A DNA stretch of 64,000 nucleotides from DATKPA01 sp051955985 (lineage in GTDB: Bacteria > Planctomycetota > Phycisphaerae > WQYP01): positions 1 to 64,000 of the forward strand of contig JBQCGD010000039.1 of NCBI GenBank assembly GCA_051955985.1, read 5' to 3'. A program made the translations under genes and the position numbers. The notes beneath the pieces are model-generated. The model was not told where the DNA came from. It ran no database searches and saw only the letters and a list, made by a program, of their open reading frames with translations. How positions within the stretch are numbered: the first letter of the stretch is position 1; each line of letters opens with the position of its first letter. Of this stretch, positions 7,562 to 16,427 are shown one piece after another.

Positions 7562-10534
7562 TCAGGCGTGCTGCGTCGAGAGAAGCGGGGCAAAATTATC
7601 CCGGGCCCAGGCCGCCGCACGCGAGAGATACCCGCCGACCTCGTCCGGCGCCAGCGGCTTGCTGAAGAGATAGCCCTGGCCGAACTTGCATTCCATCGAC
7701 TGCAGAATGACGAGCTGCTCTGGAGTCTCCACCCCTTCCGCGACGACCTGCATCTCCATGTTGCCCGCGAGCTGAATGATCGCCTGGATGAGTGCCGAGA
7801 ACTGCCGGCCGCGCTGCAGGTTGGCGATAAACGCGCGATCCATTTTGAGGACATCAATCGGGTACTGGTGGAGGGAAGCGAGCGACGAGTGGCCCGTGCC
7901 GAAGTCGTCGAGGTCGATTTTGACGCCAATGTCGCGGAGCGCATGGAGCGTCCGTTTGGCAGCCGCCGGATCGCGCATGACGGTGCTCTCGGTGATTTCA
8001 AGATGGAGCCACTGGGGCTGCATGCCCGTCTCTGCGAGCGTCGTGCGGATCATGTCCAGGAGGTCGTGCCGCGCGAGCTGCTGGCGGGAGAGGTTGACGC
8101 TGATCGTCGAAGGGGCGAGCTTGCCGAAGGCGTGGCGCCAGGTCAGGAACTGCTTGCACGCCGTGCGGAGCACCCATTCGCCGAGCGGGATGATCAGGCC
8201 CGTTTCCTCGGCGATCGCGATGAACTCCGAGGGGGACACAAGCCCGCGCGTCGGGTGGTTCCAGCGGATGAGGGCTTCCATGCTGTGCGTGGCGCCGGTG
8301 TCGATCGCGACGATCGGCTGGTACGCGAGCGCAAACTGGCCGCGCTGCAGCGCGGAACGCAGGTCGCTTTCGGTGGCCACCCGCGCCTGCAGCCGGTCAT
8401 GCATGCCCCTGTCGAAAAGCACGGCGCGCCCGCGGCCGATGGCCTTGGCTTCATACATCGCGATGTCCGCATCCCGCAGCATCTGCTCGGCCGTGTTGTA
8501 ATGCGAGCTGCTCGTCACAATGCCGATGCTGGCCGTCGACACCGTCTCGATCTCCCCCAGAAGATACGGCTCGGCAAGAATGTTGAGGAGGCGGTCTGCG
8601 ACGGCGAGAGCGTCGGCCGCTGCGCGGATTTCGTCGAGCACGATGACGAACTCATCCCCGCCGAGCCGGCTCACCGTGGAGAAATTGTCCGAGGACACCG
8701 CCACCGTATCGCCCGGACGAAGCGCGTTGCGCAGCCGCGCCGCAATCTGCTGGAGCAGTTCATCCCCCGCACCGTGGCCCAGCGTGTCGTTGACGAGCTT
8801 GAAGCGGTCGAAATCCAGAAAAAGCAGCGCAAAGAGATGACCCGGCGCGCGCGAAGCACGATCGATGCAGTGCTGCAGCCGGTCGAGGAGCAGCGTGCGG
8901 TTCGGCAGCCCGGTGAGCTTGTCGTGCGTCGCCGAGCGGCGGAGCTGTTCTTCCGCGAGCTTCCGGTCCGTGATGTCCTGGAGTGCCCCGCAAAGCTTGA
9001 TCGGGACCCCGTTCTCACCATAGACGCATTCCCCCTGCGAGCGCACCCAGATGGCGCGGCCCGTTGCAGTGAAACGCGGAAGCTCAAGATCCCACGGCTC
9101 GCCGGTTTCAACGGCTTTTTTCACCGCGCTCTCAATCGTGGCGCGGGCGTCGGGATGATAGAGGGATATCACCAGCTCGCGCGTCACCGGCGCGCCGATT
9201 TCCATTTCGTGGATGCGGTAAACCTCGTCCGACCAGGTGACCTTCCCCGTGGCGAGATCCCCTTCCCAGCCGCCGACGTGCGCCAGCTCGCCGGTGCGGC
9301 GGATCAGGTTGTGTGCGGCGGTCGCGGCCTCTTCAATCTCCTTCTGGCGGGTGACATCTTCGGTGATGCCGACCATCCGGAGCGGCGTCCCCTTGTCATC
9401 CCGTGCCACGACGAGCCCGCGCACGTGGGTCCATCGCCAGGAGCCATCCTTGCGCCGGAGGCGCTGCAGGGATTCGAAAATCTTGTCGCGCCGGTCAAAG
9501 TGATCGTGCAACGCCGCCGTGGAGGGGGTGAGATCGTCCGGGTGAATGCGCCGGAGCCAGTCGCGGATGTCGCTGCGCTGCGTCTCCTCGCCAATGATGG
9601 CGGCCCAGCGGTCATCGAAGGTGCACGCGCCCGTGTCGATGTTCCATTCCCAGGTGCCCAGCCCGCCGGTGGAGAGGGCCAGTTCAAGCCGCTCGCGCTG
9701 GTTCTGCAGGGCGATCGACTGGGTGCGGAGCTGCGACGAAACCTCCTCCGCTCGCGACTTGGCGTCCTGCAGGTCGGCCGTCATCACCTCGGCCAGCGCG
9801 AACGCGCGCGAGCGGCTGCGCCCTGTGGACCAGACCATTGAGGCCAGCAGAAGGCTCAGCAGGCTTCCCCCGCCGCCGACCGCCAGCGATGTGGGAAAAT
9901 ACGTTGCGAGAGAATGACTCGCCGGGAGCGTCAGCGCCGTCGTGACGGCGGTGGCCGCAAGACCGGCAAGGAACACGGCGGCGGCGGCACGGTTCAGCCG
10001 CGGACAGGCGTTGATGACCGCTTCAGCATGCCGGCGGTGAATGCCGGTTTCGCGCCGGAGGGCGATATGCGATGCCACCCGCCGGGCAATGCGCTGCAGG
10101 GAGCCGAGTTGCGCAGGGGTGAGACTGCGGGGCGTGTGGTCCATCACGCACAGCGTACCGAGCACGGATTTCTCGACCTTGAGCGGAATGCCGGCGTAGA
10201 ACCGGACATGGGGCTCCCCGGTGACCAGGGGATTGTCGCGCGTGCGGACATCCTGGGTGGCATCCTGGATGATGAGCGGGCCTTCGGAAAGAATGGCGTG
10301 GGCGCAGAATGCGGAATCACGCGAGGTCTCCGTCAGGCAGAGGCCGACCTTTGCCTTGAACCACTGGCGCTTCGCATCCACCAGGCTCACCAGCGCGATC
10401 GGCGTGTCGCAGATATGCGCGGCCAATTCGACGAGATCGTCAAAATCAGGCTCCGCAGGCGTATCGAGGAGCCGGCATTCGCCCAGAATGGCGAGACGGT
10501 CCTTCTCATTGGCGGGCAACGGTGCCGGGTGCAT
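7562..10534 (-). CDS. GAF-(2 TM)-PAS-PAS-GGDEF-EAL cyclic-di-GMP protein
   Basis: A membrane-linked c-di-GMP turnover protein of 990 residues. Order seen: GAF (about 20-165), two membrane segments (about 185-245), coiled region, two PAS/PAC domains (about 290-545), GGDEF (about 550-725) and EAL (about 735-980). The cyclase motif is intact (RLGGDEF). The phosphodiesterase motifs MEALIRWNHP and DLDDFGTGHSSL are also intact, so either activity is possible. About ten extra residues separate RPGDTVA from SRLGGDEF compared with the common arrangement. The start at 10534 is preferred over an upstream Met (10606) because AGGAG precedes it. It is divergent from the aldo/keto reductase gene. Confidence 0.92.
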   Translation of the reverse strand: MHPAPLPANEKDRLAILGECRLLDTPAEPDFDDLVELAAHICDTPIALVSLVDAKRQWFKAKVGLCLTETSRDSAFCAHAILSEGPLIIQDATQDVRTRDNPLVTGEPHVRFYAGIPLKVEKSVLGTLCVMDHTPRSLTPAQLGSLQRIARRVASHIALRRETGIHRRHAEAVINACPRLNRAAAAVFLAGLAATAVTTALTLPASHSLATYFPTSLAVGGGGSLLSLLLASMVWSTGRSRSRAFALAEVMTADLQDAKSRAEEVSSQLRTQSIALQNQRERLELALSTGGLGTWEWNIDTGACTFDDRWAAIIGEETQRSDIRDWLRRIHPDDLTPSTAALHDHFDRRDKIFESLQRLRRKDGSWRWTHVRGLVVARDDKGTPLRMVGITEDVTRQKEIEEAATAAHNLIRRTGELAHVGGWEGDLATGKVTWSDEVYRIHEMEIGAPVTRELVISLYHPDARATIESAVKKAVETGEPWDLELPRFTATGRAIWVRSQGECVYGENGVPIKLCGALQDITDRKLAEEQLRRSATHDKLTGLPNRTLLLDRLQHCIDRASRAPGHLFALLFLDFDRFKLVNDTLGHGAGDELLQQIAARLRNALRPGDTVAVSSDNFSTVSRLGGDEFVIVLDEIRAAADALAVADRLLNILAEPYLLGEIETVSTASIGIVTSSSHYNTAEQMLRDADIAMYEAKAIGRGRAVLFDRGMHDRLQARVATESDLRSALQRGQFALAYQPIVAIDTGATHSMEALIRWNHPTRGLVSPSEFIAIAEETGLIIPLGEWVLRTACKQFLTWRHAFGKLAPSTISVNLSRQQLARHDLLDMIRTTLAETGMQPQWLHLEITESTVMRDPAAAKRTLHALRDIGVKIDLDDFGTGHSSLASLHQYPIDVLKMDRAFIANLQRGRQFSALIQAIIQLAGNMEMQVVAEGVETPEQLVILQSMECKFGQGYLFSKPLAPDEVGGYLSRAAAWARDNFAPLLSTQHA

Positions 10535-10692
10535 GGGCGCTCCTGCGACAGCGCGGGCCTTTACACGCCGCCGCGCAATTCCCTCAGGATCGAGAGAACT
10601 GTACATTTCATCGGCAACTGCGTGACCGGTATGAGCCTAAGAATCGCGATCGCCTGTTTGGGGCAACCACGCCGGCCGCCTCCCCCTTCTTA

Positions 10693-10712
10693 GGGCGAGA
10701 ACCACCTCGCCC
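10693..10712. repeat. Inverted repeat in divergent intergenic region
   Basis: GGGCGAG (10693-10699), loop AACCAC, CTCGCCC (10706-10712). It lies between the GGDEF/EAL start (10534) and the aldo/keto reductase start (10782). It may be a leader hairpin or a regulator site; no function can be assigned. The rest of 10535-10781 shows no gene. Confidence 0.45.
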
Positions 10713-10781
10713 CTCGCGAACGGACGCTGGGCACGTCTCCCCTTCGCGGGTATTCTCGGCGGTCCCTTTTCCGAGGAGGCA

Positions 10782-11816
10782 ATGATGGTTTATGCGGCAA
10801 GCGAAAATCGGTACAGGGATTCCCGCTTTTTCCGGAGGTGCGGGCGATCCGGTCTGATGCTCCCGGCCGTCTCTATCGGTTGCTGGCATAACTTCGGAGC
10901 GCCCGGGACCGACGCCGGCCACCACGGGGACGAATCGTCATTCCACGAAAACGCGCGGGCGATGCTGCGAACAGCATTCGATCTCGGCATCACCCATTTC
11001 GATCTGGCTAACAATTATGGGCCGCCGCCGGGTGCGGCGGAGGAGCGGGTGGGGCGAATCCTCAAGGAAGACTTTGCTTCGTACCGCGATGAATTGATCA
11101 TCGCCACAAAGGCCGGATACACGATGTGGGAGGGTCCCTATGGTGATTGGGGATCGCGCAAATATCTCCTGGCGAGCCTGGACGCGTCGCTCAAGCGGCT
11201 GAAACTCGACTACGTCGATATTTTCTACTCACACCGCCCCGACCCGAATACGCCGCTTGAAGAGACCATGAGCGCGCTGGATCAGGCGGTACGCTCCGGC
11301 AAGGCGATTTATGCCGGGATTTCCAATTATCGCGGCGGCCAGACGGCCGACGTGGTGGCAACGTGCAGGCAGCACGGAATGCACGTGCCCATTATCCACC
11401 AGCCCAAGTATTCGATGTTCGAGCGATGGATTGAGCCGGAGCTTCTGCCCATCGTCGAAAAGTTCGGGATTGGCGTGATCTGCTTCAGCCCGCTCGCCCA
11501 GGGGCTGCTCACCGACAAGTATTTGAAAGGCGTGCCGTCCGATTCCCGTGCCAGCCTCGGCGGCTTCCTGAAGCCCGAGCAGATCACCGACGCGAAACTG
11601 TCCATCATCCGAAAGCTGAACGACGTGGCCAGGGCGCGCGGCCAGAGCCTGGCTCAGATGGCGCTGGCGTGGGTGCTCCGCCACCCGGTCGTGACGAGCG
11701 TGCTGATCGGCGCGAGCCGCCCGGAGCAGATCCAGGAGAATGTGGCGGCGGTCAGCGGCGCTCCGCTGAGCGCGGAGGAACTCGCGCGAATCGAGGGAAT
11801 CTTGCGCGGAAACTGA
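10782..11816 (+). CDS. Aldo/keto reductase, YghZ-like (L-glyceraldehyde 3-phosphate reductase type)
   Basis: A cytoplasmic NADPH-dependent reductase of 344 residues, closely resembling E. coli YghZ, which detoxifies L-glyceraldehyde 3-phosphate and methylglyoxal. Shared signatures are VSIGCWHNFG, ITHFDLANNYGPPPG, GSRKYLLASLDASLKRL and CFSPLAQGLLTDKYL. The catalytic tetrad is recognisable: Asp and Tyr in FDLANNY, Lys in ATKAGY, His in FYSHRPD. The ribosome site GAGGAGG sits directly before ATGATG (10782 and 10785); the second ATG has the better spacing. It is followed closely by the GT-C membrane protein. Confidence 0.93.
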   Translation: MMVYAASENRYRDSRFFRRCGRSGLMLPAVSIGCWHNFGAPGTDAGHHGDESSFHENARAMLRTAFDLGITHFDLANNYGPPPGAAEERVGRILKEDFASYRDELIIATKAGYTMWEGPYGDWGSRKYLLASLDASLKRLKLDYVDIFYSHRPDPNTPLEETMSALDQAVRSGKAIYAGISNYRGGQTADVVATCRQHGMHVPIIHQPKYSMFERWIEPELLPIVEKFGIGVICFSPLAQGLLTDKYLKGVPSDSRASLGGFLKPEQITDAKLSIIRKLNDVARARGQSLAQMALAWVLRHPVVTSVLIGASRPEQIQENVAAVSGAPLSAEELARIEGILRGN

Positions 11817-11842
11817 CCCCCGGCGCCTGACCAGCGTGTGCC

Positions 11843-13375
11843 ATGACCCTGCCCGCCTCCACCGACGCGAATTCCCTGCAGCAAGTCCGCTTTTCGCGGA
11901 GCACCGGGTTTTCCCTGCTCATCACCGGAGCCTACCTGGCGGTCGCGATCCCCCTGCTCATTCATCATTCCCTCTGGCGGGATGAAGCACACGCGTACGT
12001 CTTCGTTCGCGATACCCCGTTGCGCGAAATGCTCGCATCACTCCGCTACTTCGGCCATCCGCCCCTCTGGTACTTGTTGCTCTATCTTCTTAAATTCATT
12101 TACGCCGGGCCCGAGGCAATGCAGTGGCTGCATATCCTCCTCGCCGCAACCACCGTCTTCCTCGTCGCCCACTATTCCCCTTTTCCGCCGCTCGCGCGGC
12201 TGCTCTTTGCATTCGGATACTACACGCTCTTCGAATACGGCTTCATCTCCCGGAACTATCAGCTCGTCTTCCTCGCGGCCGTCCTGTTCTGCATCGTCCG
12301 CACGCGAAACCCCCGGGGATATATATCGCAGGGAATCGCCATCGCGCTCCTCTGCATGTCGCACGTCCTCGGCATCATCATCGCGGCGGGACTCGGCGTC
12401 ATGCTGGTGTATGAAGCGGTGGCGACCGCAAGCGAACGCGAATATGTGAAGCAGCGCTCCGGGAGGTTCGCAGCAGGGCTGGCAATCGCTGCGGGATTCG
12501 CCGCCATTTCTGTCGCGACCATCATGCCCCCGCGCGATCTCGGGTTCGCGCCGGACTGGCACACGCAATTGAATTTCCCGCAATTTGCTCAAACGGTGCG
12601 GGCGCTGGCCGACGCATACCTGCCGCTGCCGCCATGGCAGGAGCATTTCTGGAACCAAAGCCTCCTGCAGCCGTGGGCACAGGATGTCGCGGGCGCACTG
12701 TTGCTGCTTGCGCTGCTCGCCGCAGTGTGGCGACACCGCGGAGTGTTTCTGTTCCTGCTGATCAGCAGCGTGGGAATTCTCGCTTTCTTCTATACCCGGT
12801 ACTTTGGCTTCTGGCGCCACCACGGAATGTTGTTCGTCGCTGCCACCGCCGCGCTCTGGCTCGCCTGGAAACCGCCACGGGAACCATCCCACGGCAAGCC
12901 GACATGGGACCAACGGACCTTGCGGGCGGTCTTGTTCACGATGCTCGCAATCCACACCTACGCCGCTGTCGTCGCCGTTTACTTCTGTTCCCACTATCCC
13001 TTTAACAAATCCAAAGAAGCCGCGGCATTTTTGAACGCGGCCGTCCCGCCCGATGAAACCGTGATCGTCCGAAACGACATCACCGTCCAATCGCTGGCAG
13101 CTTACGCCCCGGGCAGACAATTCTTCCTGCCGCGGGGCAGCCGCTGGGGAACCTACACCCACTGGCGGAATGACTTTTCAAAACACGACGCGGCGACATG
13201 GGCGAATCTGTTCGCCGCAAAGGAAGGCCGCCCCGTCATACTCGTCCTCGACCAGCCCGAAGAGATCCTCGGCCCCCGGACTGCCTTCCTCGCAGGGTTC
13301 GGCGGCGGAATCGTGGACGACGAGTGGTTTTACTTCTACCGCGTGGAGCCCCCTGCTCCCGCCACGACCCGGTGA
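11843..13375 (+). CDS. Polytopic membrane protein, GT-C glycosyltransferase-like (paralogue 1)
   Basis: A 510-residue protein with about ten hydrophobic segments. An acidic loop after the first segment (LWRDEAHAYVF) matches the Asp-Glu catalytic loop of GT-C / family 39-like glycosyltransferases, which use lipid-linked sugars. It is a clear paralogue of the gene at 16428. Shared features include WRDEA(H/Q)A, GHPPLW(Y/H)LLL, EAMQWLH, RNYQL and a soluble C-terminus with RWGT(Y/F)T. Substrate unknown. The start at 11843 has only a weak ribosome site. It converges with the minus-strand operon, leaving five bases between stops. Confidence 0.78.
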   Translation: MTLPASTDANSLQQVRFSRSTGFSLLITGAYLAVAIPLLIHHSLWRDEAHAYVFVRDTPLREMLASLRYFGHPPLWYLLLYLLKFIYAGPEAMQWLHILLAATTVFLVAHYSPFPPLARLLFAFGYYTLFEYGFISRNYQLVFLAAVLFCIVRTRNPRGYISQGIAIALLCMSHVLGIIIAAGLGVMLVYEAVATASEREYVKQRSGRFAAGLAIAAGFAAISVATIMPPRDLGFAPDWHTQLNFPQFAQTVRALADAYLPLPPWQEHFWNQSLLQPWAQDVAGALLLLALLAAVWRHRGVFLFLLISSVGILAFFYTRYFGFWRHHGMLFVAATAALWLAWKPPREPSHGKPTWDQRTLRAVLFTMLAIHTYAAVVAVYFCSHYPFNKSKEAAAFLNAAVPPDETVIVRNDITVQSLAAYAPGRQFFLPRGSRWGTYTHWRNDFSKHDAATWANLFAAKEGRPVILVLDQPEEILGPRTAFLAGFGGGIVDDEWFYFYRVEPPAPATTR

Positions 13376-13380
13376 ATACC

Positions 13381-14169
13381 CTAGTTCCCGTCGAAGGCTT
13401 GCCAGATCTTGTCCTGGGTGGCGTTGTAAGTGGGGCTCGGAGGATTGACGGTCTCCGGCCACTGCGCCGCCGGCTGCTTGAATTCGCCGAGGGGGACCCA
13501 GTGGGCAGAACCGTCCGCATACAGCACGTTGTTGCCCGTGACGTGCCCCGTCGCGACGCGGTTCGCCGCGGCGGTGAGGTCCGCAAAGATCGCCGCGTTC
13601 TGGAAATCATGAAGCCGCGGAAGGAGCGGCGGCTGGAGCATGCCCGGATTCGCGAGGTCATCCGGAATCTGCTTCCCGCCGTGATCCGGATCGTTCGCCA
13701 GCGGCGACGGCCGCGTGCAATAGCCCGCCTGGATGTTCGCCGTCGGTGCGATGCCCGGCAGCGGCCACGGGTTGTCGGCCGTGTTCAACATGAACTTGCT
13801 GTTCGTCTGCGATGGACAGTAAAGCAGCTTCGGCGTTTTGATGTAGGGTGACTTCGTGTAGTCATTGGTGATGAACAGCCCGAAGAGAACCCACCGCCCC
13901 GCCGTCGCCGAGTAAATCATGGAGTTGAACTGCTTCGAAACCGTGCGGTAGCCGATGGGAACCTCGTCGTCGTTTTCCTGGGCATATTCGACGAATGCGA
14001 GGTCGATCTGATGCAGGTTGCTGAGACAGGCGGAACGTTTGGCGCGCTCGCGAACCACGGCAAGCGAAGGAAGCAGGATGGCAATAAGAAGCGCGATGAT
14101 CGCGACGACCACGAGCAGTTCGATGAGCGTGAATGCGCCGGAAGAGGATGTGCGCGCGCCGGGGCTCAA
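13381..14169 (-). CDS. Prepilin-type pseudopilin-like protein with H-X9-DG motif
   Basis: A 262-residue protein with leader cleavage/methylation segment AFTLIELLVVVAIIALLIAI and a canonical H-X9-DG near the end (HVTGNNVLYADG). It is membrane-anchored with an extracytoplasmic domain. Its ATG overlaps the stop of the upstream cytochrome gene by four bases, so it is probably translationally coupled. It is the last gene of a three-gene operon with a cytochrome and a beta-propeller enzyme, an unusual setting for this family. Its function there is unknown. Confidence 0.88.
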   Translation of the reverse strand: MSPGARTSSSGAFTLIELLVVVAIIALLIAILLPSLAVVRERAKRSACLSNLHQIDLAFVEYAQENDDEVPIGYRTVSKQFNSMIYSATAGRWVLFGLFITNDYTKSPYIKTPKLLYCPSQTNSKFMLNTADNPWPLPGIAPTANIQAGYCTRPSPLANDPDHGGKQIPDDLANPGMLQPPLLPRLHDFQNAAIFADLTAAANRVATGHVTGNNVLYADGSAHWVPLGEFKQPAAQWPETVNPPSPTYNATQDKIWQAFDGN

Positions 14170-14861
14170 GGATGCTCCGAAGGCGTGGGTTTGTCGCGAG
14201 CGCCCTGCTTTTTTCCACCACTGCCGCCGCCCGCCTCATGTGGGTGATTGCGCTTCTCCGGCGGTGGAATCGGGTCCGTATTGGAATACATGGCCTGGGC
14301 GGGATGCAGCGTCGTGGTCCTGCCGTCGACTTCGGCAGTAATCGTCACGTCGCCCGGTCTCGTGCCGGCTGGGAGCGTGGCCGTCCAGTTCCAGTCGGAA
14401 ACGTCGGCGGAAATCTCGCGACCGCCCACGTGAATCGTCACCTTGGCATCCACCATCACCTCCCCGGACCACTTGTCGCCATCGATCGCCGTCACCGAGA
14501 GGTACGGGTTCCCCATGATCAGCGCGCGGTGAAACGCCGTTTCTGTATCCAGGTCGCGACCCTGGATCGGATCCTGCGACGGACCCGCGGCCATGTCGGC
14601 GCACGCTTTGATCAGCCCCGCATCATCCAGGTGACGCCCCAGCGAAGGCCCGTACGACGCGCCCTCCGGACCGTGGCACTTCGCACAGTCGTTGTCGTAA
14701 TAGGTCATCGCGGCGAACGCGGGGGCGTTCACCGGACGCTCAGCCGGCAGCGTCGCAGGAGAGACTGCCGGCGCGGCATCCGCTGCAACAAGCAGCAGTG
14801 CCGCCGTAGACAATGCGGCGGCGCCGGCGAGTACATACGCAACGCGATCCTGGCGAATCAT
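14166..14861 (-). CDS. Secreted c-type cytochrome-like protein
   Basis: A 231-residue exported protein with an N-terminal hydrophobic signal/anchor (VLAGAAALSTAALLLVAADA) and a single haem-attachment motif CAKCH in YDNDCAKCHGPEG. It ends in a basic, Gly/Pro-rich tail. It would carry electrons on the outer side of the membrane. Its start overlaps the stop of the upstream propeller enzyme by four bases and its stop overlaps the next start by four, so the three are coupled. The second half (WSGEVMVDAKVTIHV and following) looks like an Ig/beta-type domain rather than cytochrome. The distal haem ligand is not identifiable by eye. Confidence 0.85.
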   Translation of the reverse strand: MIRQDRVAYVLAGAAALSTAALLLVAADAAPAVSPATLPAERPVNAPAFAAMTYYDNDCAKCHGPEGASYGPSLGRHLDDAGLIKACADMAAGPSQDPIQGRDLDTETAFHRALIMGNPYLSVTAIDGDKWSGEVMVDAKVTIHVGGREISADVSDWNWTATLPAGTRPGDVTITAEVDGRTTTLHPAQAMYSNTDPIPPPEKRNHPHEAGGGSGGKKQGARDKPTPSEHP

Positions 14862-16225
14862 TTGCCCGCAACCTTCGAAAGGCGATAAACGCGGCCATTC
14901 GGCTCATCGACCGAAAACAGGAGATTGTCCGTGCCCGGCTCTTCGATGATGTCCACGGGCCGCCCGTAAAAGCCCCCTCGGTCCGTGCGGGCAACGTTGT
15001 GGTTCATCAGGCAATCGACGATCTCATATCCCTGCTTCGGGTGGCCGGCGGCATCAAACTCCAGCTTGCCGATGCAATACCCCTGCTTGATGTCGTGATT
15101 CCAACTGCCGTGAAATCCAATGTACATGTCGCCGCGGTGTCCAAGCGCAGAATCCTTGTTGAGCCACGTCCAGCCGCATGCCGCCCAGTGTGCAGGAAAC
15201 ATGTACGCAGGCTGCACCGCCACCGCCTTCATCGCTTCAAGATTGGGATATTCCGGCGGCTGCGGATTCGCAACGATCCGGTCCCGCGCGATTCTTCCAA
15301 GATCGTAATACTCCGGCCGCACGATGTTGGCATCGAGCAGGTACGGATGCCCGTAAAACTTGCCCTGCTCATAGTGATTCACTTCCTCCCCCGGAATGCG
15401 ATCAGTGATCGGCTGATCAACCCCGATCTGATCGCCCAGCAACTTGCCGAAATTGTCCGACCCCTGGTCGCATCCCCAGATCTCATGCGTGCCGGGACGA
15501 AATAGCAGCTTCTCGGTATTCCGGACGCCCGAGCAGAAAAGCGTCTTCGGCCGCCCGTCGAAATAGTACTTCCAGATTTTTTCGCGCTCTTCCGCGTGTG
15601 GCTCGCTGTCCTGCTGCTTCGCCAGGATCTTCTTGTCGTTCAGATCCGAGAAATTTTCGTGGTCGCCGACGCCGGTGTAAAAACCGTCAGAATCCACAAG
15701 GATCGGACGCCACCAGTGCCCCCCCCCGCCGGGCACCGACCCTTCCGGGAGAATCACAGTGGTGTCCGTCAGCTTGCTGCCGTCTTCCACCGGCTTGGCT
15801 TTGTAGATGCCGTGGGACGTCGTGTACCAGAGCCACCCGTCCACGAACTCCATGTTGTGCAGCCCCGAGATCTTGCGCGGATCCACTTTCACCACGACCG
15901 CCACTTTCTTGTACGTGCCGTCCGGCTGCTTCTTGAACGAGGTGATCGTCCCGTACTTATGCGAGGAAACATACAGCGTCCCGAAATCGTCGAACTGCAG
16001 GAATCGCACCTCCGTGCGGCGGTATTCATCCGTCACGGCTTCGACGCGATAGCCCGCCTGGATCTTGAATTCCGGAACGCCGGGCCCGCGCTCGCCCGTC
16101 GTCTCCATGGGCGGTATCCGTTTAGCGCTCGAGACGATCTCGGGATGCGCATCGGCGCCGAAAAGGGCAGCCGCCGGCAGAAGAACGGCAACGGCGGCCA
16201 GGGAAAACGGAATCGAATGCGGCAC
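14858..16225 (-). CDS. Secreted beta-propeller, glucose/sorbosone dehydrogenase-like
   Basis: A 455-residue exported protein. The GTG at 16225 is chosen as start because AAGGAG stands just upstream and a signal peptide follows (VPHSIPFSLAAVAVLLPAAA). The body is propeller-like, with VRFLQFDDFGTLYVSS, RPILVDSDGFYTGVGD, FCSGVRNTEKLLF and FYGRPVDIIEEPGTDNLLF. This fits PQQ-type sugar dehydrogenases or related propellers. An overlapping cytochrome c supports electron donation to a haem protein. Codons upstream of 16225 stay open to 16366 but look non-coding. It is divergent from the GT-C gene at 16428. The exact substrate cannot be told from sequence. Confidence 0.82.
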   Translation of the reverse strand: MPHSIPFSLAAVAVLLPAAALFGADAHPEIVSSAKRIPPMETTGERGPGVPEFKIQAGYRVEAVTDEYRRTEVRFLQFDDFGTLYVSSHKYGTITSFKKQPDGTYKKVAVVVKVDPRKISGLHNMEFVDGWLWYTTSHGIYKAKPVEDGSKLTDTTVILPEGSVPGGGGHWWRPILVDSDGFYTGVGDHENFSDLNDKKILAKQQDSEPHAEEREKIWKYYFDGRPKTLFCSGVRNTEKLLFRPGTHEIWGCDQGSDNFGKLLGDQIGVDQPITDRIPGEEVNHYEQGKFYGHPYLLDANIVRPEYYDLGRIARDRIVANPQPPEYPNLEAMKAVAVQPAYMFPAHWAACGWTWLNKDSALGHRGDMYIGFHGSWNHDIKQGYCIGKLEFDAAGHPKQGYEIVDCLMNHNVARTDRGGFYGRPVDIIEEPGTDNLLFSVDEPNGRVYRLSKVAGK

Positions 16226-16427
16226 GAGTTTCTCCTTGGCGGATGAAAAAGTCGCAGCAGCGAGAAGCGCTGCATCTTCGGTGGGAGGCCAACGAGGATG
16301 CAAGGGATTTAATGCTACCCGTGAGAAAACTTTTCCCAATTTTCGGAACCGCGGTGCCTGCCACATTTTTTTAACAAAGATTCGTTATCCCGCGGAAACG
16401 TCCCTGAACTCCGTCCGAGGGAAAGCG

